A stretch of DNA of 64,000 nt from the NCBI RefSeq assembly GCF_020524585.1, contig NZ_JAIVLK010000003.1, positions 434,001-498,000 of the forward strand. Reading direction: 5' to 3'. The position numbers and the translations under genes are program-made. The first letter of the stretch is position 1, and each line of letters begins with the position of its first letter. This document shows positions 28,706-37,404 of this stretch, piece by piece. Origin of the DNA: Celeribacter naphthalenivorans (GTDB lineage: Bacteria; Pseudomonadota; Alphaproteobacteria; Rhodobacterales; Rhodobacteraceae). The notes beneath the pieces were generated by a model that did no database searches, had not been told where the DNA came from, and saw only the letters and a program-made list of their open reading frames with translations.

Positions 28706-28933
28706 TTATGAATCTTGCGCAGAAGCGTCGGGCTGCACCAATTCGATATGACTAACGCCAAGTGCCTGTGCGAGTTCGTACAGGGTGATCACTGTAGGGT
28801 TGCGCTTACCCCTCTCTAAGCCGCTCAGGTACTGCTGGCTAAGGCCTGAACGCTCCTCGATCTGCTCCTGTGTCAGGCCCTTCTCCCGACGCAGGCGTGC
28901 AAAATTCCGACCGACCAGTTTGCGCATATCCAT
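28706..28933 (-). CDS. Xre/Cro-type helix-turn-helix regulator
   Basis: The 75-aa product (MDMRKLVGRNFARLRREKG onward) is a single HTH_3 domain with LTQEQIEERSGLSQQYLSGLE, then RNPTVITLYELAQALGV. This compact form is common for controllers of mobile elements and restriction-modification genes. An earlier in-frame ATG (28942) adds three residues. It is divergent from the cargo gene at 29031, so its operator may lie in the AT-rich gap 28934-29030 and regulate both sides. Confidence 0.85.
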   Translation of the reverse strand: MDMRKLVGRNFARLRREKGLTQEQIEERSGLSQQYLSGLERGKRNPTVITLYELAQALGVSHIELVQPDASAQDS

Positions 28934-29030
28934 GTGCGCCAAGGTCGCGGTTTACATACTTTAATGTTATCAACTATAATATGTAATCGCCACTTTTGTG
29001 GCATCTTCTGACGACATGACGAGTAACGAA

Positions 29031-29882
29031 ATGAAGAGATTTTCTTGTAGCTTAGTGTTCTGTGGTGTTGTTGCCGCTGTCACCACGTTTCTGCCCATTA
29101 CCGCCCACGCCCAAGACAGACTGACCGAAACGCTGACGCCGGAGCCGCGCCCTTACCCCTACGCCATCCTCGACATTCAACCGGGGGCGGAGGCGATGGA
29201 CGCGGCCAGTATGTTCGGCGAGCGGATGATGCTGATCCTCGTGCCCGAACAGGTCGCGCTGCGGGTCGAGAATGGCGAGGGGCGCGCCTTTGCTCTGACC
29301 TTTGACCAGAAGCTGGTGACGCAGGGCGTGGGACTGCACACCCGAATGGGCCGCGATCCCTATGCCGAGATCACCGCTACGCTGGCGACCGAGGCCATGG
29401 GCGGGCGGGTGCTGCAAATCCGGCGCACAATTCGCGAGCCGAACGAGAACCTGCCCGAACCTGCCGCGTTAATAGCGCAGTTGGAGGAACGCTATGGCTC
29501 GCCGTCGCAACGCACGGCCTACGGTGCGACCTGGGCTTGGGGGGATGACGGCTTTATTCCCGATCTTGACGGTCAGCCGCTGCACGAGATCACGACTGTG
29601 GATCGCTTTGGCTCCCGCAAGACGACACAGTATCGGCCCTGTTCAGGCGGCTTCAGTGGCGAAGCCGAGTACCGTTTCCGCCAGCACCGCGAAACACCGA
29701 TCATGCCGGGATGCACGGCGCTGTTCTCGGTCAGCTTCAACGGCGGTGCGCAGACTTCAACCGTCAGCTTTTCGCTGACCGATTTCGACCTGATCCGCCA
29801 GCATGTGGCCGAGGTGGATCGTCAGATCATCGAGGCGCTGACGGACGACGCGCCGGTCGCACCCGCCGATATGGACCTGTGA
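29031..29882 (+). CDS. Exported protein of unknown function, 283 aa
   Basis: A signal peptide is clear (MKRFSCSLVFCGVVAAVTTF, cleavage after AHAQ near residue 28). The mature part has no membrane segment and no motif I can name. It contains paired cysteines (RPCSGGF and MPGCTAL) that could form a disulfide. ATG 29031 is chosen because it starts the signal peptide directly; ATG 29016 is possible. The gene is GC-rich, unlike the dnd genes further right, which suggests a separate origin for this part of the cargo. Confidence 0.6.
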   Translation: MKRFSCSLVFCGVVAAVTTFLPITAHAQDRLTETLTPEPRPYPYAILDIQPGAEAMDAASMFGERMMLILVPEQVALRVENGEGRAFALTFDQKLVTQGVGLHTRMGRDPYAEITATLATEAMGGRVLQIRRTIREPNENLPEPAALIAQLEERYGSPSQRTAYGATWAWGDDGFIPDLDGQPLHEITTVDRFGSRKTTQYRPCSGGFSGEAEYRFRQHRETPIMPGCTALFSVSFNGGAQTSTVSFSLTDFDLIRQHVAEVDRQIIEALTDDAPVAPADMDL

Positions 29883-29886
29883 GGCT

Positions 29887-30183
29887 ATGACCGACATTGC
29901 ATCTGAGACCCAGACCTGCCCGTTCTGCTACACCGAGATGGACGCCCGGGCAGATGTTTGCCCAAACTGTCTGGCCACCAAGGACACGACACCCGAATGG
30001 GCCAAGCGCCTGAAGGTCTACTGGTCGGCGGCTGTCGTCATATTCATCGGGCTTGCGCTTGCCTTCATAGACGGCAAGGGCATGAACTGGTGGGGGATGC
30101 CTTTTGTGGGCGTAGGCGTCTTCCTCCTGCTCAAGGCCCGCAAGGTAGACGTCTCGGATGTGATTTGGCACCGTAAGGAATAG
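29887..30183 (+). CDS. Zinc-ribbon membrane protein, 98 aa
   Basis: Residues about 11-28 form a zinc ribbon (CPFCYTEM, then CPNC). Two transmembrane helices follow: VYWSAAVVIFIGLALAFI and WWGMPFVGVGVFLLL. Proteins of this shape are small membrane-anchored sensors or adaptors; the specific role is unknown. It starts five bases after the exported protein gene, so the two are co-transcribed. Confidence 0.6.
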   Translation: MTDIASETQTCPFCYTEMDARADVCPNCLATKDTTPEWAKRLKVYWSAAVVIFIGLALAFIDGKGMNWWGMPFVGVGVFLLLKARKVDVSDVIWHRKE

Positions 30184-30194
30184 GAAGCCCTCTC

Positions 30195-30350
30195 ATGGAA
30201 ACTCATTGGATCGACAGCTCGAAGCGCAAGTCTGCTCTGGCAGCAGATGACGTGCCTTACGAAAAACAGTTCGACGGCCCATGGCGTGGGAATAAGGATG
30301 GCAAGCCTCCTTTCGGCGCGAGAGAATGTCCTGATGTGATGAGAAAGTAA
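30195..30350 (+). CDS. Small ORF, 51 aa, unknown
   Basis: ATG 30195 follows AGGAAG at a normal distance, and the frame ends in TAA at 30350, six bases before the phosphoesterase gene. The product is hydrophilic (METHWIDSSKRK at the start, FDGPWRGNKDGKPPFGARE later) and has no recognised motif. It fits neatly between two co-oriented genes, which supports translation. Confidence 0.45.
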   Translation: METHWIDSSKRKSALAADDVPYEKQFDGPWRGNKDGKPPFGARECPDVMRK

Positions 30351-30355
30351 TACTG

Positions 30356-31159
30356 ATGCCTCGTTTCTTGGTTTGGAGTGACCTGCATGATGAATTCTGG
30401 GAAGGTTTCGACTTGCCCGACCTGTCTGCACGTGTAGATGGGGTGCTGATCGCGGGCGACACCCATACGATGGGTCGCCATCTGGAAATCCCAGCACGGG
30501 CGGCGCGCAAGTATGGCTGCCCGGTCGTGGCGATCTGGGGCAACCACGAACCCTACGGTTCGATCTGGTCGGAGCTGTTGGCGGAGGAAGAGCGCCAACT
30601 TGCGGCGTTCCGCGCTGAGGGCCTCGACATCCGTGTGTTGCATGGCGCGGCCACCGAGATCGCGGGCGTGCGCATCATCGGCGCGCCTCTCTGGACCGAT
30701 CTGCAACTTTATCCCGAGTTCGACTATCTGGCCGAAATCATGGTCTCCAGCCAGATGATGGATTATCGCGCGATCCGAACCACGCCGAAGGCCAAGTTTA
30801 CGCTCGATCACATGCGAAGGCAGCACGCAAAAGACAAGAAGGCCATACTTGCTGAGCTGAGCAAGCCCCATGATGGCAAAACGGTCGTCATGACCCATCA
30901 TATGCCCGTCCGTGAGTTGATCGCCCCATGGCGAACTGTCGGAAGCAACATAAACCGCGCGCTGAACAACGCCTTTGCCAGTGACCTTTGGGACGAGGTC
31001 CGGGGCTTTGACATCCATACATGGATCTGGGGCCATAGCCATGAGGGGGAAGCCTGGACCGGCGAGGGAGATCATGGTCCGATCCGCTTTGTCACGAACC
31101 AGCGGGGGTATCCTGGGGAAGGGACTGAGTTCGATCCGGCCTGTGTGCTGGAGGTCTGA
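30356..31159 (+). CDS. Calcineurin-like metallophosphoesterase, 267 aa
   Basis: All metal-binding motifs of the family are in order: SDLH (residues 8-11), AGDTH (about 33-37), WGNHE (about 60-64), THHMP (about 180) and WGHSHEG near residue 228. Members hydrolyse phosphate mono- or diesters; the substrate cannot be told from sequence. It ends the 29031-31159 gene group. It has no signal peptide, so it acts in the cytoplasm. Confidence 0.85.
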   Translation: MPRFLVWSDLHDEFWEGFDLPDLSARVDGVLIAGDTHTMGRHLEIPARAARKYGCPVVAIWGNHEPYGSIWSELLAEEERQLAAFRAEGLDIRVLHGAATEIAGVRIIGAPLWTDLQLYPEFDYLAEIMVSSQMMDYRAIRTTPKAKFTLDHMRRQHAKDKKAILAELSKPHDGKTVVMTHHMPVRELIAPWRTVGSNINRALNNAFASDLWDEVRGFDIHTWIWGHSHEGEAWTGEGDHGPIRFVTNQRGYPGEGTEFDPACVLEV

Positions 31160-31161
31160 TA

Positions 31162-31376
31162 CGCCTAAAGACGCAACAGTGTGGAAACTGTTGGAGGCGT
31201 TGACTTCGCCCAGCTACATATACCCCTAGAACGCGTTGCAGCGTCGGGTACCCACACAAAAATCAGCTCCTGCATTGTGCCTATCGGAAACGGCTAGATG
31301 CGGCACGGGTCATCTAAACAGCGGCTCAAGCACCAAATAGCCCCATAGACTTCCAGCCTGACTTCCACTAACTTCC
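31162..31376. promoter_or_regulatory. dnd upstream region with inverted and direct repeats
   Basis: An inverted repeat (CGCCT...CAACAG and CTGTTG...AGGCG, 31162-31198) lies just after the phosphoesterase gene. It has no clear T tract. Three direct ACTTCC repeats at 31349-31354, 31361-31366 and 31371-31376 lie immediately before the dndB ribosome binding site, spaced 12 and 10 bases apart. This spacing suits a regulator binding one helical face. Confidence 0.4.
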
Positions 31377-31391
31377 GTTCAGGAGGTGCCT

Positions 31392-32477
31392 ATGGCAAAC
31401 GAACTGACCTTTGAAGCGATCCGCGGTGTGCAGTCTCGCACTGCCTACTACACCGTCATGGTTCCAATGAAAATGGTTCCTCGCCTTTTCATCTTCGACG
31501 GAGACGATCTGCCGCCCGATCTACGCGCACAACGTGTATTGTCGAAAGCGAGGGTTCCGCAAATTGCGAACTATCTGGCGGAAAATTGGGACAATTATAT
31601 TCTGTCCTCCCTTTGCGCTTCTGTCGATGGAGATCTCACATTCACGCCCGCCAGCAGTGACGGTGCACTAAAAAATGTCGGGACTCTCAGTTTTGCTATG
31701 GATGCACGTATTATCCTAAACGACGGTCAGCATCGCCGGGCGGCTATCGAAGATGCCTTGAAGACACGGCCTGCTTTAGAGAACGAAACAATATCGGTTG
31801 TTATATTTGCGGATCGTGGCCTGGAACGAAGCCAGCAAATGTTTGCCGATTTAAATATGAATGCGGTGCGTCCCTCGAATTCACTTAACATTCTTTACGA
31901 CAAGCGTGATCCTCTTGCAGGTCTCTCCGTTGAAGTGTTTCGCCAAGTCCCATTCTTTAACCGCTTTCTCGAACTCGAAAAAAAATCTCTCTCTAACCGA
32001 ACAACGAAACTCTACACCCTTTCAAGTTTGCAGCAAGCGCATGAGTGGATGGTCGGCCCTGCAGGTGATCGCTTTGGCGCTTCTACGCTCGATAAGGTCG
32101 TGCGGTTCTGGAATTCGCTTTATGACATTATGGATGATTGGCAAAGACTGGACGGCGGTAGCCTGAATGCACATGACCTTCGGCAGAATACAGTGCACTC
32201 CCATGGTGTTTTGCTGCAGTCCTTCGGTGTTCTCGGTGGTGCGCTGATCGATGCCTTTCCTGTAACATGGGCCGAGAAGCTACAATCACTGTCATCCTTA
32301 GACTGGTCACGGCGCAATGCGGCCCTTTGGGAGGGTAAGGTAATGAACGACGCGCGTATGAATGGGCAACGCAGAAGCGTTCTGCTTGGCGCCGCCGTCT
32401 TGTTTGAAACAGTCGGTTTGCCATTGGAGCCCAGAATGAAAGCTGCAATCGATGCACAGGGTCAGGTTGCCGCATGA
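31392..32477 (+). CDS. dndB: DndB, DGQHR-domain protein of DNA phosphorothioation
   Basis: The 361-aa product has the defining DGQHRRAAIEDAL motif (about residues 113-125), with SVVIFADRGLERSQQMFADLN following. In known dnd loci DndB is a negative modulator of phosphorothioation that also affects operon expression. ATG 31392 sits five bases after AGGAGG; the in-frame GTG two codons earlier is less likely. It overlaps dndC by four bases and opens the dndBCDEA operon. Confidence 0.9.
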   Translation: MANELTFEAIRGVQSRTAYYTVMVPMKMVPRLFIFDGDDLPPDLRAQRVLSKARVPQIANYLAENWDNYILSSLCASVDGDLTFTPASSDGALKNVGTLSFAMDARIILNDGQHRRAAIEDALKTRPALENETISVVIFADRGLERSQQMFADLNMNAVRPSNSLNILYDKRDPLAGLSVEVFRQVPFFNRFLELEKKSLSNRTTKLYTLSSLQQAHEWMVGPAGDRFGASTLDKVVRFWNSLYDIMDDWQRLDGGSLNAHDLRQNTVHSHGVLLQSFGVLGGALIDAFPVTWAEKLQSLSSLDWSRRNAALWEGKVMNDARMNGQRRSVLLGAAVLFETVGLPLEPRMKAAIDAQGQVAA

Positions 32478-33919
32478 GCCAAGACAAAAACACCAATATG
32501 ATTAACACCCCTCTCACCTTCGACGCACTAGAGGAGCGGATCAGAGTCGCCTATTGCAACGATAATCGACCCTGGGTCATTGGATATAGTGGCGGAAAGG
32601 ACTCGACTTGCGCACTGCAGATGATCTGGCGGGCGTTACAAGCACTACCAGCACCAGAGCGGCAGAAGCCGATTTACGTATTGAGCTCGGACACATTGGT
32701 GGAAACACCGGTGATTGTGGATTATATCGACGAGGCGCTCGCCAGGATAAATAGCTCCGCCAAGGCACAAGGAATGCCAATTACGGCACATAAGGTCCTA
32801 CCAGATGTTGGCGATAGCTTTTGGGTTAATCTCATAGGACGTGGCTATCCCGCGCCTTCGCGGCGGTTTCGATGGTGTACTGAACGTCTGAAAATTGATC
32901 CCGCGAATGCCTTTATCAAGCAACGCGTCGCCGAGTTTGGCGAAGTTGTCATGGTCCTCGGCGTGCGAAGCGCAGAAAGCGCAACACGCGCACAAGTCAT
33001 TGCACTTCATAAATTGGAGGGGAGCCTGTTTTCAAGACACTCCTCGCTTCTTGGCGCTTTTGTTTTCACACCAATCGAAGCACTCTCGGTCGACGATGTG
33101 TGGGATTATATTCTCCAAACCCCTTCTCCTTGGGGTGCGGACAACCGCCAACTTCTGAAAATGTACCGCAACGCTCAAGCAGGCGAATGCCCGCTCGTGG
33201 TCGATAAAAATACAGAAAGTTGCGGCAATTCGCGATTTGGATGCTGGGTATGCACCGTCGTAACAAAAGATAAAGCTATGGAAGCGATGGTCGACAACGG
33301 CGAAGAGTGGCTTGAACCGCTGTTGGAAGTCCGCGACTTTCTGGCTGAAACGCTTGACCCGGAACGGAAGAAAGTTGTCCGTGATTATAGAAGGCGAACA
33401 GGACGGGTCACACTCAATCGTTCTGGCGATGGATTGATACCAGGCCCGTACAAGTTCGAGTTCCGTCAGGAAGTTTTAAAGCGACTGCTTGAAGCCCAGA
33501 AAGAAGCCGCCAACCTTGTTGTGGGCGAGCCTGCGCCGACACTCATCCATGAAGTCGAAATCCATGAAATTCAACGCATTTGGCGCAGAGAATTGGGAGA
33601 TTGGAGCAACACCGCATATCGGATCGTGAAGGAAGAACTAGGCAAAGACCTTTTCGCTCATAAAGCGGATGACTTTGAGTTTTCGTCGCGAGACGGTGAC
33701 ATCCTGCGGCAGGTTTGCGATGAGCACGAAGTTCCATTGCAGCTACTGAGTGAGTTACTTGATGCTGAACGATCGGTTCAAGGGATGCGCCGCCGCACGT
33801 CTATCCACAGCAGGATCGCCAACATCCTCGAGAAAGAATGGCGCCCAGAAGAAGAAGTGCTCGCTGATTTGGCGATCGACACAGAAGAGGACGAACCTTC
33901 GGAAGAAGGACTAGTTTGA
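32474..33919 (+). CDS. dndC: DndC, phosphorothioation sulfurtransferase
   Basis: DndC is a PAPS-reductase-like N-type ATP pyrophosphatase with an Fe-S cluster. It passes sulfur toward the DNA backbone. The P-loop SGGKDST is at residues 39-45. A cysteine set (CPLVVDKNTESCG, then FGCWVC) at about 238-262 is suited to the cluster. Length is 481 aa, normal for the family. It overlaps dndB by four bases and dndD by one base. Confidence 0.93.
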   Translation: MSQDKNTNMINTPLTFDALEERIRVAYCNDNRPWVIGYSGGKDSTCALQMIWRALQALPAPERQKPIYVLSSDTLVETPVIVDYIDEALARINSSAKAQGMPITAHKVLPDVGDSFWVNLIGRGYPAPSRRFRWCTERLKIDPANAFIKQRVAEFGEVVMVLGVRSAESATRAQVIALHKLEGSLFSRHSSLLGAFVFTPIEALSVDDVWDYILQTPSPWGADNRQLLKMYRNAQAGECPLVVDKNTESCGNSRFGCWVCTVVTKDKAMEAMVDNGEEWLEPLLEVRDFLAETLDPERKKVVRDYRRRTGRVTLNRSGDGLIPGPYKFEFRQEVLKRLLEAQKEAANLVVGEPAPTLIHEVEIHEIQRIWRRELGDWSNTAYRIVKEELGKDLFAHKADDFEFSSRDGDILRQVCDEHEVPLQLLSELLDAERSVQGMRRRTSIHSRIANILEKEWRPEEEVLADLAIDTEEDEPSEEGLV

Positions 33920-35859
33920 TGAAGTTCAGCGAAATAACTCTCGAAAATATTGGCCTCTACGTCGGGAAGCATAGTTTCAATCTCGAGACCACGCCCGCAG
34001 ACGGATCCAATGTCGTTGCTATTCTTGGGCACAATGGCGGCGGCAAGACCACCTTTCTGGACGCAATCCGGTTGGCTCTCTACGGCCGTAGAGCGCTCGG
34101 ACCAAGGACCGCTCAGTCGACTTACGAAGATCATCTTCTAAGGAAAATCAGCGCAACAGCCTCTTCCCGTGACGCTGCGATCACGCTTTCATTTGAGAGA
34201 GTGGAGAATGGGCAGGACGTATCTTACTCGGTCACCAGAGCATGGTCAGCCAGAGGCAGGTCGATTGTCGAAAGTCTGGACCTTGTAAGGGAAGGTCAAC
34301 CAATCTTGGATTTGGACCGCACTGAATATGCTCAGTACGTCGAAGAACTGGTGCCCTTTGGTCTCTCCCAACTGTTCTTCTTCGACGGGGAGAAGATCCA
34401 GGAGATTGCGGACGAGGACGGCAGCGTCGGCCTGCGAGATGCCATTCGCTCTCTCCTCGGGTTGGACATTATCGATCAATTGCATACTGACTTGACGGTC
34501 TATACTAGCCGCCGGGCTGACCAAGACACATCAGGGAACATCGAGCGTTTGCTCGCGGAGCGTGAAACTCTTCAGAAAGAGCTCGCGGCTCAACAAGATC
34601 TTCGCGCCGAACTACAAAGCAAGTGCGATCAAGCGGCCAGGCGCGTAGAGCGATCAGAAGCCGCATTTCGTAGCGAAGGCGGCCGTCATGCACGTTCGCG
34701 CGAAGAAGTGCTTGCGAGGCTTCGTTCAGCTGAAGAGGGTCAGGCCGAGCTGAGCGCACAGCTGAAGCGCGGAGCAAATGAGCTCTTGCCGCTGAGCTTG
34801 GCCCCAGTGTTGGTGCAAAAGCTACATCGCAAAGCCAGCGAGGTACGACGGGGAAATTACTCGCACGCCATCAAGGATTTCATCGACGCGTTCGAAAAAC
34901 ACTGTCGCACCGGCCGTCCAACAATGGGCCTTTGGTCTGACGATCACTTTGACGACCTTCGATCAGATGTCAGCACAGAAGGTGGGGAGCGGAATGTGCA
35001 CCTCTGGGCTGAGCCGGATTGGATTCTTCAACGACTTAGTCAGCTCAGTGACGGCCGCCAAGACCTAATGGCACAGCTTGCGGTTAAGCTTGACCGGAAT
35101 CGCGAACTCAAAGCGAAGCTAAAGAGGGAGCTGGATGGTTTCGACACGGGACAAGCAGAACAGGCCCTTGCAGAGCTAAAAGAGGCAGAGCGAACACTCG
35201 GAGGGCTGGAGCGTGATCTGCATCTCCGTGATGAAGAAATCGAACGAAAGATGCGAGAACTGGACACGCTCGAGCGCCGTTTCACGCACGAGGAAAATGC
35301 GCTCAAGAAACTGGCCCAAGAAGAGAGAGGTTCCGATCTCGCTCTACGTGCTCAAGCCGCGCTTTCATCTTTCGGCAGTGCTTTGCTGAACGATCGGATC
35401 CACCGCCTACAAACGGAATTCGTTTATTGTTTCAATCGCCTAAGCCGCAAGAAGTCCTTGGTTTCCAACGTGGAAATTGACCCAAGCGACTTCAGCGTGA
35501 TCCTGATCGGCACTGACGGCGTTGCCATCGAGAAGAGCAGCCTGTCAGCAGGAGAACGTCAGATATATGCGATTTCCATGCTTTGGGCGCTCGGCAATAC
35601 GAGCGGCCGTCAATTGCCGATCGTCATTGATACCCCCTTCTCGCGGCTCGACCAGACTCATCGGCTCTCCATTGTGAGAGACTATCTGCCGACGGCAAGT
35701 AGCCAAGTTATCTTGCTTTGCACCGATACAGAGATGACGCCACCTCTCGCCGAGTGCCTTACGCCACACATCGCCCGGACCTACAAACTTGAAGCGACTA
35801 CGGAGGCCAGGAGAACCTCAATCTTCTCCGTCAGTGATCTGTATGAGGAACTCGCCTGA
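33919..35859 (+). CDS. dndD: DndD, SMC-like ATPase of phosphorothioation
   Basis: The 646-aa product has Walker A GHNGGGKTT (residues 38-46), a long charged coiled coil (about 200-440), the ABC signature LSAGERQIYA and Walker B LPIVIDTPFSRLD. DndD ATPases are thought to open or shape DNA for sulfur insertion. ATG 33919 shares its A with the dndC stop; the TTG three bases earlier is unlikely. The stop overlaps the dndE start. Confidence 0.93.
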   Translation: MKFSEITLENIGLYVGKHSFNLETTPADGSNVVAILGHNGGGKTTFLDAIRLALYGRRALGPRTAQSTYEDHLLRKISATASSRDAAITLSFERVENGQDVSYSVTRAWSARGRSIVESLDLVREGQPILDLDRTEYAQYVEELVPFGLSQLFFFDGEKIQEIADEDGSVGLRDAIRSLLGLDIIDQLHTDLTVYTSRRADQDTSGNIERLLAERETLQKELAAQQDLRAELQSKCDQAARRVERSEAAFRSEGGRHARSREEVLARLRSAEEGQAELSAQLKRGANELLPLSLAPVLVQKLHRKASEVRRGNYSHAIKDFIDAFEKHCRTGRPTMGLWSDDHFDDLRSDVSTEGGERNVHLWAEPDWILQRLSQLSDGRQDLMAQLAVKLDRNRELKAKLKRELDGFDTGQAEQALAELKEAERTLGGLERDLHLRDEEIERKMRELDTLERRFTHEENALKKLAQEERGSDLALRAQAALSSFGSALLNDRIHRLQTEFVYCFNRLSRKKSLVSNVEIDPSDFSVILIGTDGVAIEKSSLSAGERQIYAISMLWALGNTSGRQLPIVIDTPFSRLDQTHRLSIVRDYLPTASSQVILLCTDTEMTPPLAECLTPHIARTYKLEATTEARRTSIFSVSDLYEELA

Positions 35860-36233
35860 TGCATTTCACAAAACTCAAAGTGTCATCAGAAGCCACCGGT
35901 CGCCTAAGAATGTTGCGGCAACGCAGCGGCCTTACGCCAAACCTATTGTGCCGAATGGCGCTAACCTCATCGCTGGAAATGGGGCCTGTAGGCGGAATGG
36001 CTACACCTGAGGAGAGCGGACAAGAATTCAACGCGTACACGTTGTTCGGATCTGATCAACCAATTTTCCTGTCCCTTCTCTCGCTTGTTGAGACAAGTGA
36101 CGACGAAGAGCTAGACGACGAAGAGCTTTTACGCCGCCTGCGGTGCCATATAGACCGCGGCATAGGTTATATCGCCATACGCATCGACACACCTGCCGAT
36201 GCAGCCAGGCTGCTATCCGGGGAGGCCGCATGA
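35859..36233 (+). CDS. dndE: DndE, nicked-DNA-binding protein of phosphorothioation
   Basis: The 124-aa product carries the DndE pattern: LKVSSEATGRLRMLRQRSGL, then NLLCRMALTSSLE, and a C-terminal helix near CHIDRGIGYIA. DndE binds nicked DNA and is required for phosphorothioate insertion. It overlaps dndD by one base and dndA by four bases. An acidic insert (DDEELDDEELL) precedes the C-terminal helices. Confidence 0.9.
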   Translation: MHFTKLKVSSEATGRLRMLRQRSGLTPNLLCRMALTSSLEMGPVGGMATPEESGQEFNAYTLFGSDQPIFLSLLSLVETSDDEELDDEELLRRLRCHIDRGIGYIAIRIDTPADAARLLSGEAA

Positions 36234-37402
36234 CCCGAGCTCCAATCTATCTCGATCACAATGCCTCTACTCCCGTAGACGAAATGGTCATCGCCAAGAT
36301 CGTCGCGGCGATGCGCGAATTGCCAGCCAATCCATCTGCAGTAGATCATCGCGAAGGAGCTGCCGCCTCAGCTGCCGTTGAGAACGCCCGCGAGCGAGTA
36401 GCGAAGGGGATCAATGCGAGATCTGCCGACATCATCTTCGTGAGTGGCGCGACCGAGGCCAACAACCTGGCAATTGTCGGTGCGATGCAAGCCACGAACA
36501 AGACGGGCCGTAGCAGGATCGTGACCGTCGCAACAGAACATCCATCAGTACTCGAAGCAGCCAAACACGTTGGTGCCACTGACGAGATCGTCGTGCTCCC
36601 CGTTGACGAACAAGGACAGATCGACCTCGATTCACTTGAAGCTGAGCTTAAAAGAGGCACAACACTTGTCAGCTGCATGGCCGCGAATAATGAAACAGGA
36701 GTCTACCATCCCCTTTCGGAAATCGGGCAGCTTTGTGAAAAGTACGGCGCTCTCTTTCACTGCGACCTTACCCAACTGACAGCATACCGCCCCATCGACG
36801 TCCAGTCGTCTAATATTCACCTCGCAAGTCTCTCCGGTCACAAAATGTACGGCCCCAAGGGAACGGGTGCACTCTATTGCCGTCGCCGGCGCCCTCACGT
36901 CGCGCTTGAACCAATCCTCCGAGGGGGTGGCCAAGAGCGAGGGCTGCGCTCTGGCACGCTCAATACGCCTGGGATCATCGGGTTAGCGGCAGCTTTCGAG
37001 GTGAGAGAACCGCGGTTAAAGAAAGCCGCCAGTATCGCTGATCTTCGCGACACCTTGGAGCGACGACTTGTCCGGGAAACAGGCGCCTTCGTAAATGGTG
37101 GCGAGTCTAATCGCCTACCCAATACCGTCAACCTATCCATTCCCGGCATTGAACCACTAGCGCTCATGAGACGGCTGAGTAAGCAAATTACTTTCTCGAG
37201 CTCCAGCGCCTGTTCTACGCAGTCAGTACAAGACTCGCACGTTCTTGAAGCTATGTTCGGACCCAACACTGAGCGAACGAAATGCGCATTTCGCCTCGGT
37301 CTTGGCTTCGGAACGACGAAGGACCAAGTCGAGACTGCCGCTGAACTATTTATCGAAGCGGTTTCCGGCATTCGTCAGGGCCGCGTAGGGAGCGCCGCCT
37401 AA
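36230..37402 (+). CDS. dndA: DndA, cysteine desulfurase
   Basis: DndA mobilises sulfur from cysteine for the Dnd pathway. The 390-aa product begins YLDHNASTPVDE. It has the PLP-site blocks GATEANNLA, CMAANNETG, HCDLTQLT and the lysine motif SGHKMYGPKGTG, and the catalytic Cys in SSSACSTQS. ATG 36230 follows GGGGAGG; the longer frame from 36143 lies inside dndE. Carrying its own desulfurase makes the transposon-borne pathway independent of host IscS. It ends two bases from the convergent DUF262 gene. Confidence 0.92.
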   Translation: MTRAPIYLDHNASTPVDEMVIAKIVAAMRELPANPSAVDHREGAAASAAVENARERVAKGINARSADIIFVSGATEANNLAIVGAMQATNKTGRSRIVTVATEHPSVLEAAKHVGATDEIVVLPVDEQGQIDLDSLEAELKRGTTLVSCMAANNETGVYHPLSEIGQLCEKYGALFHCDLTQLTAYRPIDVQSSNIHLASLSGHKMYGPKGTGALYCRRRRPHVALEPILRGGGQERGLRSGTLNTPGIIGLAAAFEVREPRLKKAASIADLRDTLERRLVRETGAFVNGGESNRLPNTVNLSIPGIEPLALMRRLSKQITFSSSSACSTQSVQDSHVLEAMFGPNTERTKCAFRLGLGFGTTKDQVETAAELFIEAVSGIRQGRVGSAA

Positions 37403-37404
37403 CT

